DNA of 64,000 nucleotides. Origin: Halodesulfovibrio sp. Lineage in GTDB: Bacteria; Desulfobacterota; Desulfovibrionia; Desulfovibrionales; Desulfovibrionaceae. The notes under the pieces were generated by a model. That model searched no databases. It saw nothing but the letters and a program-made list of their open reading frames with translations, and was not told the DNA's origin. A program made the translations under genes and the position numbers. Positions 53,348-63,050 of this stretch are shown piece after piece. The DNA is taken from the NCBI RefSeq assembly GCF_015482765.1, contig NZ_JADMLB010000059.1, forward strand, positions 62,001 to 126,000, read 5' to 3'. The stretch's first letter is position 1, and every line of letters starts with the position of its first letter.

Positions 53348-54262
53348 CTATTTGAAAGCTTTTTCAAAGTTAGGAACAACCTGTTTTTTACGGCTCATTA
53401 CGCCGTCAAGCCATACGGAGTCGCTACCTGCAACGCCGAATGCTTTTTCAACAACTGATGCGTCGTCAGAGCAGATGAGCATTTCAGAGCCTTCTTTCAT
53501 AATGTCTGTGAGAAGAAGGAATACGGAATGACGACCGTCTGCTTTTACTTTAGCAATTTCTTCTTTAAGGCCGGACTTAACAGCGTCGAGAAGAGAAAGA
53601 TCAACTACTTCAAGCTGGCCGATACCAACTTTGTTGCCGTTCATGTCAAAGTCTTTGTAGTCACGGAAAACAAGTTCTTCCATGGTTGCGCCATCAACAG
53701 CGGATTTAACTTTGAACATGTCCATACCGAGAGCGGTAGTGTCAGAAACGTTAGCGAGTTTAGCGAGAGCTTCTACTGCCACTTTGTCAGCATCGGTGCA
53801 AGTTACAGACTTGAACATTACGGTATCTGAAAGGATAGCGCAAAGCATGCCGCCTGCAATACCAGCAGGGATTTCAAGACCGTAGTGGTCGTAGAAGCCT
53901 TTGATTGCTGTACAGCTACAACCAACAGGCCATACCCACATTTCGAGTGGGTTAGATGTAGTGATATCGCCCAGTTTGTGGTGGTCGATTACGCCACAGA
54001 TTTCAGCATCGTCAATATCAGCAGGAAGCTGTGTTTTATCAGAAGTATCGACGAGCCATACTTTCTGTCCTGCAACAGAAGTGACAACTTCTGGAGCTTC
54101 AAGGCCGAATTTTTCAAGAACGAATGCAGATTCAGGGGTAACTTCACCCTGTGCTACAGCTTTTGCTTCGATGCCACGTTTATTGAGTGCATCCGCAACA
54201 GCGATTGCAGAAATGATAGAGTCAGTGTCCGGGTTCATATGTCCCAATACGAGTACTGCCAT
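53348..54262 (-). CDS. ppaC: Manganese-dependent inorganic pyrophosphatase (DHH family II)
   Basis: The 304-residue cytosolic enzyme splits pyrophosphate, pulling sulfate activation (ATP sulfurylase) and biosynthesis forward. It has GHMNPDTDSI, VDTSD and the DHH-type VIDHHKLGD, with the C-terminal SRKKQVVP. GGAGG lies before ATG 54262; a longer frame starting 31 codons upstream has no sense. Many sulfate reducers use this soluble Mn type. It is isolated on the minus strand. Confidence 0.95.
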   Translation of the reverse strand: MAVLVLGHMNPDTDSIISAIAVADALNKRGIEAKAVAQGEVTPESAFVLEKFGLEAPEVVTSVAGQKVWLVDTSDKTQLPADIDDAEICGVIDHHKLGDITTSNPLEMWVWPVGCSCTAIKGFYDHYGLEIPAGIAGGMLCAILSDTVMFKSVTCTDADKVAVEALAKLANVSDTTALGMDMFKVKSAVDGATMEELVFRDYKDFDMNGNKVGIGQLEVVDLSLLDAVKSGLKEEIAKVKADGRHSVFLLLTDIMKEGSEMLICSDDASVVEKAFGVAGSDSVWLDGVMSRKKQVVPNFEKAFK

Positions 54263-54399
54263 GGTAATTTCCTCCAGAAATTGTTGTAACGCGTTGTTCA
54301 CGCCTATTTCCAAACTGAGTTTGTGACAGATAGCACAAACTAAATCGGCTGCCAAGTGCTACCGCGTTACTAAATGCATTTTTTTTATCATGCAGAGAC

Positions 54400-55115
54400 T
54401 TATAAATTGGTAATAACTACCACGGCAAAGAGGAAAAAGAAGAAGGAATAGTAGGCATGACGGACTCTAAGGGAAAGAACTCCGCCCAGAGCGGCGAAGA
54501 ACCATAAATAACTCCAAGAAAGGCCAGAACATTCAATAATAGAGCCATAAACGTCATATGAAATGGAGATCGTGCTAATTAGCACAAGCAGGTACATAAA
54601 GAAGAAAACAAAGTTCACACCGAAGGTTTGAAGCAAGGCTTTGTTAATAATTTTATGTAAAAAAAGTTGCTCATCTACTACGTTTTCAGGATGTGCCAAG
54701 GCAAGTAGTTCATTGTGATGGCTATTATGGCGCTGGCGAAGTGTTTGTTCAAGGTAAGGACTGATTAACGCCGCAGGCATTGCCAATACCATTGGTATTA
54801 CTAATTGGGATGGAAATTGTAATGAAAAAAAGCTGGCTGCGGCTAACGTTGCAACCAGCGATGCAGTTCCATTTGGGGGGATGTAGGTGCCGACTGGAAA
54901 GAGGTCAAGCCAGAACAATTCAAAAAAGATAGCAGCTGGAAGCGCGAGCTCCCACTCTCCTGTTATTATTGCCCAGAAAAAGCCAATGGCTAGCGGGCGC
55001 TCAACAAAACCTAAATTAATGTTAGTTCGCAGCAGCGCTAGGATGGCAAAAAAAAAGCGTATCCACTAATCCAAGGAATTGAAGAAAGTTGAATAACAGG
55101 AAAAACAGCATCCAT
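54400..55115 (-). pseudogene. Mannose-type PTS EIIC, frameshifted at an A9/T9 run
   Basis: The intact-looking gene begins at ATG 55115 (MDAVFPVIQLSSIPWISGY), two bases after the EIIB stop with AAGGGG upstream. At a run of nine A (plus strand 55048-55056) the frame is lost and ends 26 codons in. Adding one T to the message restores a continuous EIIC of about 239 residues (through FWAIITGEWELALPAAIFF, then PPNGTAS) with several membrane helices. The downstream in-frame piece alone starts at 54918. It could be a real mutation, phase variation, transcriptional slippage or a sequencing error; the homopolymer cannot decide. Confidence 0.85.
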
Positions 55116-55117
55116 TA

Positions 55118-55573
55118 CTATAACCCCTTAATTTGTAATGGTTGGTTTGGGACACAACGAAAATCTAAAACGATTTCATGGTTGGCAAAAAACTTGAGAC
55201 ACTCTTCATCGTGATCTGAAATAGCAATGTGATCACATAATTGTTTTTTGCCCGGTGCATAATGCAAATTACCGATGTTTATGGATTCGAAAGAAAAACC
55301 TTCATCATGAATTCGTTTAGCATCATCACAGTCGGCAACAATAATTAGTGTTTCTTGCAGGTTGTTGCTCTGAGCATATCCCATAATGTCTGAGATATGG
55401 ATGAAGTCTACAGAAATGCGTCCTGGAATTGCTAGCGTTGCAATTTGTTGACGTAAAACGTCATCTGCAAAGTCATCATTTACTACAAGCAAATGCTTAG
55501 CGTTGGTATAGGGGATCCAAGTTTCGATGACTTGTCCATGAATGAGGCGATTGTCAATGCGTATCCAAGCCAT
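55118..55573 (-). CDS. Mannose-family PTS EIIB component
   Basis: The 151-residue cytosolic protein has the phosphorylation site His in RIDNRLIHGQV (about residue 13) and the fold of mannose/sorbose EIIB. It passes phosphate from EIIA to sugar via EIIC/EIID. It starts three bases after EIIA and ends two bases before EIIC. No EIID gene follows in the cluster, so sugar uptake is doubtful and the set may be regulatory. Confidence 0.92.
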   Translation of the reverse strand: MAWIRIDNRLIHGQVIETWIPYTNAKHLLVVNDDFADDVLRQQIATLAIPGRISVDFIHISDIMGYAQSNNLQETLIIVADCDDAKRIHDEGFSFESINIGNLHYAPGKKQLCDHIAISDHDEECLKFFANHEIVLDFRCVPNQPLQIKGL

Positions 55574-55576
55574 AAC

Positions 55577-56011
55577 TTACTCGTTTACCTTACTTCGTAG
55601 GATTTCACCGGCCATAACGATTCCCTTCCCACCCGCATCTTTTGCTTCAATGGCAAGTCGATCAAGTGTCATGGTGCGACAGCCGAAAACTTTAAGAAGC
55701 ATTGGCAGGTTTACTCCGGTTAATACTTCTAAATGACGTGTGCCCAGCAAAGAGAGGCTTAAGTTTGTCGGGGTTCCTCCGAACATATCGGTAAGAATAA
55801 GAACTCCTCGACCTTCATCAACATTTTCAACCATATCTTTTATGGCAGCGACTGTTTCAGAAACATCTTTTTCGCTATCAACACTAACAGTTTCACAAGA
55901 AGATTGTTTCCCCATAATTACTTCAGCAGCACTCAAAAGAGCTGCGCCATAGTTTGTATGGGTAACAATAACTACACCAATATTTTTTTCTTCGGGAAAT
56001 GTAGTAGACAT
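55577..56011 (-). CDS. Mannose-family PTS EIIA component
   Basis: The 144-residue cytosolic protein carries the His phosphorylation site in VVIVTHTNYG (near residue 18) and the ILTDMFGGTPTN segment, as in ManX-type EIIA. It belongs with EIIB and EIIC directly downstream and follows rapZ by 33 bases. Confidence 0.92.
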   Translation of the reverse strand: MSTTFPEEKNIGVVIVTHTNYGAALLSAAEVIMGKQSSCETVSVDSEKDVSETVAAIKDMVENVDEGRGVLILTDMFGGTPTNLSLSLLGTRHLEVLTGVNLPMLLKVFGCRTMTLDRLAIEAKDAGGKGIVMAGEILRSKVNE

Positions 56012-56044
56012 GAGATTATCGTATTATTGTTGTTAGCTTAGGCG

Positions 56045-56935
56045 TTACGCCAAGGTAATATGACGATGCTCTTTTGAAACAGCAAAGTCTGATTTTTTTA
56101 AGAATTTGTAGATGGCCTCAGTTACTGCGACAGAACGATGGCGTCCACCAGTGCAACCAAATGCTATTGTGATTCGGTAACGCCCTTCTTTCTCCATTTG
56201 TAACAATGTAAAATGCAGTAAGTCTTCAAGTTTTTTTAAATAGGTCTGCCCCATGCTGTTTTCAAGAACGTACTCAACAACAGGGGTATCCTGACCGCTA
56301 TACTGACGCAACGTGTGATCATGATACGGATTCGGCAAGAAGCGTAGATCAAATATCATGTCAGCTTCTGAAGGCGTGCTATGTTTAAAGCCAAAGCTCA
56401 TTATATGAACTTTAAGCCCTTTTGCATCGTTTTCTTCAGATTGCCATCTGCGTTGTAAAACCCGCCGCAGGTCATGAATAGAATACTCAGATGTATCAAA
56501 AACAAAGTCTGCTTCTGCTCTTGCAGCAGTCATAAGCATTCGTTCATTGGTCATGGCCTGTTCAAGGCCGATACCATTCCCCTCAAAGGGGTGCGGACGT
56601 CTAGTTTCTTTGTATCGTCGTAAAATGACATCTGCCCGCGATTCAAGAAAAATCACAGTTGGCGAATATCCGTTGGCAATTAATGTTTGAATGATTTCTG
56701 ACCATTCGCTTTTTAATGTGCACTGACGAACATCCAGACCCAGAACAACCCCCTTATACCCTTCAAGACTGCACCCTGTTAGTACATCCATAATTTGTGG
56801 AGCCATGGATACAGGCAGTCCGTCAATGGTGTAATACACCATATCTTCGAAGACCTTGAGGGCGCTACTTTTGCCAGCGCCAGAGAGGCCGGCAACAATA
56901 ATAACGGGGATTGCGGGTTGAGAAGCAGATGTCAT
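56045..56935 (-). CDS. rapZ: RapZ-like P-loop nucleotide-binding protein
   Basis: The 296-residue protein has Walker A GLSGAGKSSAL (near residue 14), the RRPHPFEG-like segment and the C-terminal GCTGGRHRSVAV, a complete YvcJ/RapZ. In E. coli it directs RNase E to the GlmZ small RNA and so controls GlmS and cell wall precursors. Here it lies between ptsN and EIIA, as in many proteobacteria. Whether a GlmY/GlmZ system exists in this organism is unknown. Confidence 0.92.
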   Translation of the reverse strand: MTSASQPAIPVIIVAGLSGAGKSSALKVFEDMVYYTIDGLPVSMAPQIMDVLTGCSLEGYKGVVLGLDVRQCTLKSEWSEIIQTLIANGYSPTVIFLESRADVILRRYKETRRPHPFEGNGIGLEQAMTNERMLMTAARAEADFVFDTSEYSIHDLRRVLQRRWQSEENDAKGLKVHIMSFGFKHSTPSEADMIFDLRFLPNPYHDHTLRQYSGQDTPVVEYVLENSMGQTYLKKLEDLLHFTLLQMEKEGRYRITIAFGCTGGRHRSVAVTEAIYKFLKKSDFAVSKEHRHITLA

Positions 56936-56947
56936 GACACTCTCATG

Positions 56948-57397
56948 TTAGGCGGCGGATAAAAGGTTCCACAAAGCATCTTGAGAATCAGATTCCATAA
57001 ACAGCTGCTTGAAATCATCATCCTTAAGGAGTCTTGAAATTTGAGCTAAGATGCGCAAATGAGTTCCTGCAACATTTTCAGGAGCCAAAACCATAAAGAA
57101 AATTTTGCATGGTTTTTGGTCTAAGGCATCAAAATCCAATCCTTCGAAACTTCTACCGGCAACAACAACTATTTTATCGAGTGAAGGAAGTTTTCCATGG
57201 GGAATGGCTATACCATTTCCAATTCCTGTTGTGCCGAGTGCTTCGCGCTCCATCAGGACATTAAAAACTTCTTCAGCATCGAGTGCTGGATTTTTTTCTA
57301 CAACAGGAGCCAGAAGCTCCGCCAGCGCCTCTTGTTTGGTGCTGGCGGTAAGCTCCGGCAATACAAGTTCTTTTTCCAGGTATTCACCCAGTTTCAT
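56948..57397 (-). CDS. ptsN: Nitrogen-PTS EIIA (fructose-type)
   Basis: The 149-residue cytosolic protein has the phospho-His site GIAIPHGKLPS near residue 65 and the SRLLKDDDFKQLF helix, typical of PtsN/EIIA-Fru. It is a regulator rather than a transporter part, tuning potassium and nitrogen responses elsewhere. It lies between hpf and rapZ, the standard order after rpoN. Confidence 0.93.
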   Translation of the reverse strand: MKLGEYLEKELVLPELTASTKQEALAELLAPVVEKNPALDAEEVFNVLMEREALGTTGIGNGIAIPHGKLPSLDKIVVVAGRSFEGLDFDALDQKPCKIFFMVLAPENVAGTHLRILAQISRLLKDDDFKQLFMESDSQDALWNLLSAA

Positions 57398-57405
57398 TAC
57401 AGTTC

Positions 57406-57942
57406 CTAGAGGACGGGGTCGATCAGGCCGAAATCATTATCTTTTCGGCGGTAGATGACGTTAACCCGTTCGGTTTCGGCATTAAGAAAAACAAGGAAAT
57501 CATAGTCCAGTGCGTCAAGCTGCATTGCTGCTTCATCGAGATCCATAGGTTTTGGTGTAAAATTATCTACACCAATAATTGTACGTTCTGATTCTGCAGC
57601 TTCTTCTGGAGGCATACTGCCTTCTAGAACAAAGCGTTCTGCACCCTTGCGTTTCGTTTGCAGTTTTTCCGTACGACGGATGATCTGTGCTTTGAGTTTG
57701 TCTCGAACAAGGTCAACCGTTGCATACATGTCTTCAGACTGTTCGGTAGCGGAAAGAGTTAAGTTATCCGATACAAGTGAAATTTCGGCTTTGTGGCGGA
57801 AATTGTCAACAGAAAGTGAGACTTGCATTTCCAAGTGGTCAGGGTTCGGTAAGAATCTGCCAAGCTTACTGAAGCGGCGTTTGGCATATGCTTTCAGGTG
57901 ATTGGAAGGCTCAAAGTTCTTGAAAGTGAATGCGATGTTCAT
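57406..57942 (-). CDS. hpf: Long-form ribosome hibernation promoting factor
   Basis: The 178-residue protein has the N-terminal ribosome-binding domain (FTFKNFEPSNHLKAYAKRRFSKL) and, after a linker, a C-terminal dimerisation domain (about residues 122-178; AMQLDALDYDFLVFLNAETERVNVIYRRKD in family form). Long HPF alone makes 100S ribosomes in resting cells. It begins 54 bases after rpoN. Confidence 0.94.
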   Translation of the reverse strand: MNIAFTFKNFEPSNHLKAYAKRRFSKLGRFLPNPDHLEMQVSLSVDNFRHKAEISLVSDNLTLSATEQSEDMYATVDLVRDKLKAQIIRRTEKLQTKRKGAERFVLEGSMPPEEAAESERTIIGVDNFTPKPMDLDEAAMQLDALDYDFLVFLNAETERVNVIYRRKDNDFGLIDPVL

Positions 57943-57995
57943 AGTGCCTCCTAATTGGATACTTTTGAAACCCTGTGAGTCAGCTGGTTTCGCTT

Positions 57996-59423
57996 CTAGA
58001 ATACCACCTTTCTCTTTGATGATGAAGGGATATTCATTGCGGTACGGTATTTAGCAACAGTTCTTCGTGCAATGTTAACCTGTAGTTTTTCCTTAAGAAT
58101 TTCTCCGATTTTCTCGTCACTTAATGGTTTTTTAGTATTTTCTTCGCTAATAAGTTTTTTAATGAGGGCTTTAACGCTCTCAGATCCGACCTGACTACCA
58201 TCATCAAGGCCAATTGCACTGTTGAAGAAGAACTTCAGTTCGAAGATACCGTGCGGGGTCGAAATATACTTATTTGTAGTGATACGGCTTACAGTTGATT
58301 CGTGCATGCCGATATCATCAGCAATATCTTTAAGAATGAGCGGCTTTAACGATGTCACACCGTTAAGGAAGAATTCTCTCTGATATTTAACAATACTCTC
58401 AACTACCTTATATAAAGTTCGTTGCCGTTGGTACAGACTTTTTATCAGCCAAGAAGCGGAACGCATCTTGTCCTGATAGTAATCTTTTTCTTCCGTATTG
58501 GCAGTTTTTGGTAGTTGCTCTGTTAATTCACTCAGTTGCAACTGAGGCAACCCGTCCTCATTGAGGACGATGACAAAGTCTCCTTCATATTCATAGATGT
58601 ATACGTCTGGGGATACATAATGTGGCTCCCCGCCGCTGAACCGTGCCCCCGGCATAGGGTCAAGGCTTTGAATTACATCAAGATACTCTTTGAGATCTTC
58701 AAGAGAAATTTTGTATTTTCGAGCAAGTGGTTTGTAACGACGCTTTTCCAGATCTTCAAGATGATTAGTAATAATATCTACCAAAATCGGGTCACGGTCG
58801 TAATTTAAAGCTTTTACTTGAACAAGCAGACATTCCTGAGGTGTGCGAGCAGCTACCCCCACAGGATCGAATTGTTGAATATGGCTGATTAGGTATTCAA
58901 CTGTTTCAATGTCGCTATGAGCAATTTGCGCCAGTTCTTCTGCAGATACGTGAAGGTACCCGTTAGAGCTGATGTTACCAATGATGACTTCCCCTACTTT
59001 TATCTGTTCTTCAGTAAGAGGAGAAAGCATCAATTGCCAGTTCAGGTGTCCATCTAACGTCGGGGCTGGAGCAAGACGAGCTTCAAAGGAGCTCATTTCT
59101 TCCAGTGCTTCCGATTCTCGCATTGAAACCTGTTTGGTTGTGCTTGAGAAATCGCCCAGATAGTCTTCCCAGTCAGCGTTATTTGAAAGCTCTTTGTCGT
59201 AAGCTTCCTGTTCATCTTTACGCTGTTCTGCGGCAGACGTTTTATCTGGATTCGCGCTTTCCTCTAAGGACTCTTCCAAAAAAGGATTCTCCAGCAGCTC
59301 TTGCTGAACGGTTTCAGCAAGTTCCACGCGGGATAGTTGCAGCAGTTTGATTGCCTGCTGCAATTGCGGGGTCATAACAAGCTGCTGAGCGAGCTTTAAT
59401 TGTTGGCGAAGTTCAAGAGCCAT
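57996..59423 (-). CDS. rpoN: RNA polymerase sigma-54 factor
   Basis: The 475-residue sigma factor has region I (glutamine-rich LRQQLKLAQQLVMTPQLQQAIKLLQ type), an acidic linker, the core-binding part and the RpoN box ARRTVAKYR near residue 455, preceding the final helices. It needs an AAA+ activator for transcription. It starts the rpoN-hpf-ptsN-rapZ run, separated from lptB by a terminator. Confidence 0.95.
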   Translation of the reverse strand: MALELRQQLKLAQQLVMTPQLQQAIKLLQLSRVELAETVQQELLENPFLEESLEESANPDKTSAAEQRKDEQEAYDKELSNNADWEDYLGDFSSTTKQVSMRESEALEEMSSFEARLAPAPTLDGHLNWQLMLSPLTEEQIKVGEVIIGNISSNGYLHVSAEELAQIAHSDIETVEYLISHIQQFDPVGVAARTPQECLLVQVKALNYDRDPILVDIITNHLEDLEKRRYKPLARKYKISLEDLKEYLDVIQSLDPMPGARFSGGEPHYVSPDVYIYEYEGDFVIVLNEDGLPQLQLSELTEQLPKTANTEEKDYYQDKMRSASWLIKSLYQRQRTLYKVVESIVKYQREFFLNGVTSLKPLILKDIADDIGMHESTVSRITTNKYISTPHGIFELKFFFNSAIGLDDGSQVGSESVKALIKKLISEENTKKPLSDEKIGEILKEKLQVNIARRTVAKYRTAMNIPSSSKRKVVF

Positions 59424-59557
59424 ATATAAGAATGTCCTATGTGGTTCGACTAGCTAAAAAGCTGAAATATAATGTATGAGTACTGCCTATCAAAAAACAT
59501 TCCAAATCAGATAACTGACCTCTTTTTTGCCACATAGGAACGTTATATGCAACCAAG

Positions 59558-59584
59558 AAAAAAGCCCGTTGTACGGGCTTTTTT
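59558..59584 (-). terminator. Intrinsic terminator between lptB and rpoN
   Basis: AAAAAAGCCCGT (59558-59569) pairs with ACGGGCTTTTTT (59573-59584). It separates the LPS-transport unit from rpoN, so rpoN has its own promoter downstream. Confidence 0.88.
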
Positions 59585-59622
59585 CTACTGCGTATGTGCA
59601 GATTATATTTTTTATCAAGATG

Positions 59623-60345
59623 CTAGAGACTAAAACCTTCTCCAAGGTAGACGCTACGCGCCTTAGGGTTATCAACAATTTCCTGCGGTGTGCCGGATAG
59701 AATGATTTGCCCTTCATAAACAAGGTTGGCTCTATCACATATTTTTAATGTTTCTCGAACGTTGTGGTCGGAAATTAAGACCCCCATGCCCTTATCACGC
59801 AATTTTCTGATGATATCTTGAATGTCGTCTACTGCAAGTGGATCGATCCCCGCAAACGGTTCATCAAGAAGAATAAATTTAGGATCGCGAATAAGAGCAC
59901 GTGCAATTTCAAGACGGCGGCGCTCACCACCGGAAATGTGCATTGCATGTGTATCTCTGATGTGTGAGATACCGAATTCATCCATCAATTCTTCTGCGCG
60001 TCGTTTCTGCGCGTCACGGGAAAGTTCAGTCTGTTCAAGGATAAGCTGTAAATTTTGGTAAACAGTGAGTTTTTTGAAAACAGAGCTCTCTTGTGGAAGA
60101 TAGCTTAAGCCAATTCTTGCCCGTTCATGCAGTGGCCAATCAGTGACAACCATGTCATCAACAGTAACAACACCGGCGTTTGGCTTAATAATGCCAATGA
60201 GCATGTAGAATGTCGTTGTTTTACCGGCACCGTTTGGCCCCAGAAGCCCTACGATTTCACCTTGCTCCATTTTCAGATTGATATTGCGGACAACTTCACG
60301 TTTTCCATAAATTTTACAAAGCCCTTCGGCTTGGATAACAGACAT
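59623..60345 (-). CDS. lptB: LPS export ABC transporter ATPase LptB
   Basis: The 240-residue ATPase has Walker A GPNGAGKTT (residue 37 on), Q-loop, signature HISGGERRRLEIARAL, Walker B LLDEPFAGIDP and SDHNVRETL. It powers removal of LPS from the inner membrane with LptFG and LptC. It follows lptA directly. Confidence 0.95.
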   Translation of the reverse strand: MSVIQAEGLCKIYGKREVVRNINLKMEQGEIVGLLGPNGAGKTTTFYMLIGIIKPNAGVVTVDDMVVTDWPLHERARIGLSYLPQESSVFKKLTVYQNLQLILEQTELSRDAQKRRAEELMDEFGISHIRDTHAMHISGGERRRLEIARALIRDPKFILLDEPFAGIDPLAVDDIQDIIRKLRDKGMGVLISDHNVRETLKICDRANLVYEGQIILSGTPQEIVDNPKARSVYLGEGFSL

Positions 60346-60873
60346 CTATTTTTTAACCTTGTTGCTTGGTGCAGAGAAAATAGCTTCAACAGGCTGGTTG
60401 GAAGAACCGAGCACTTCACTTCTATTTTCATTTACCCAAAACTTAATGATGTTACCTGCAATAGTATTTTTGCCTTCACTCAATTTAGGGGAACCGGTCA
60501 TAACAAGCAGTTCATCTTTTAGTGTGTACGTGGCTTTGTCGCAAGTACCATGTCTGTCGTTTTCCATCTTAATGCGAACATTACCCTGGGAGATAATTTT
60601 TTCAATTTTACCAGGGTTAACACCGGTAGCGCTTTCGCTTTTAGGAGCATTTGGATCATTCTGGAGGTATACTGTTACTTTATTTGCCCACATATCAGCC
60701 TGTGGGTGTTTAACGACAACGTTGCCGATGAATACAACAGTTTGTCCATCGGCACTGTATGTCATTTTTTCAGAAGTAACTTTTATGTCATCTTTTGCTG
60801 GTGCTGCAAATGCTGTTGTCGCAACCGCTAACAGACAAAATGATATCATCAGAGTTCGTAAAAGAGCTTTCAT
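60346..60873 (-). CDS. lptA: Periplasmic LPS transport protein LptA
   Basis: The 175-residue exported protein has a signal peptide (cut near residue 23, ATTAFA) and the OstA-like beta-jellyroll with VTSEKMTYSADGQTVVFIGNVVVKHP starting it, as in LptA. It bridges LptC and the outer-membrane LptD. Its start overlaps the lptC stop by one base; lptB follows within one base. Confidence 0.92.
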   Translation of the reverse strand: MKALLRTLMISFCLLAVATTAFAAPAKDDIKVTSEKMTYSADGQTVVFIGNVVVKHPQADMWANKVTVYLQNDPNAPKSESATGVNPGKIEKIISQGNVRIKMENDRHGTCDKATYTLKDELLVMTGSPKLSEGKNTIAGNIIKFWVNENRSEVLGSSNQPVEAIFSAPSNKVKK

Positions 60874-61460
60874 TATTTTTCTCCACCAGTTGCTTCGTCC
60901 AGCTTTTCAGCACGGAAGTTTACAACCACATTTCCGGTTGCTGTAATCATATTTTCATCAAGATTCCAACTTGCGTTGTCGGAAGAACCATTGAAACCTT
61001 CTCCAGTAAAAATAACATTACCTGTCATAACTAGCAGTTTTTTCTTATCTTCAAAAGTCAGTTCACTGCTGGTAATAGTACCTTTCTGGTTGGTTACAGT
61101 CACATCACCCCAAAGTCGGGCAACGCCTTTATTTTGATTGATGGTACCGTTGGGCGCTACAATATGCACCTCGTCACGGTCTGGCTGGACAAAATACATA
61201 ATATCTGGGTTTGCAAGGTCTATTATGCTTTCGTCCTTTTGATACCATCCGTTGGTAGCCTTTAGCGTCCAAAGCTCTTTGCCAGCTTCGCCCTGCTTTA
61301 ACTCTATACCTTTTAAAGAAAGGTCTACGTTAGTCTCGGCACCGTTTCCGATTGCTTCTTTTACTTCATCTGCAATTTCTTTTTCAACAGAGCTATGCAG
61401 ATAGTAGAGACCGCTGCCAAGTAAAGCTAACATTGCTCCCCAAATCAACCACTTTTTCAT
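60873..61460 (-). CDS. lptC: LPS export protein LptC
   Basis: The 195-residue protein has an N-terminal membrane helix (residues 4-21) and a periplasmic OstA-type domain, e.g. LWTLKATNGWYQKDESIIDL and GTITSSELTFEDKKKLLVMTGN. It takes LPS from LptBFG to LptA. It follows kdsC without a gap. Confidence 0.92.
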   Translation of the reverse strand: MKKWLIWGAMLALLGSGLYYLHSSVEKEIADEVKEAIGNGAETNVDLSLKGIELKQGEAGKELWTLKATNGWYQKDESIIDLANPDIMYFVQPDRDEVHIVAPNGTINQNKGVARLWGDVTVTNQKGTITSSELTFEDKKKLLVMTGNVIFTGEGFNGSSDNASWNLDENMITATGNVVVNFRAEKLDEATGGEK

Positions 61461-62961
<1,501 letters not shown>

Positions 62962-63050
62962 TTATTGTGATGTGTTCCGTTGGGAAACTGATCAATATTA
63001 ATACATAACAGGACTCGGGACTGCCTAGCTCGTCGGAGTAATCTCTTAGA

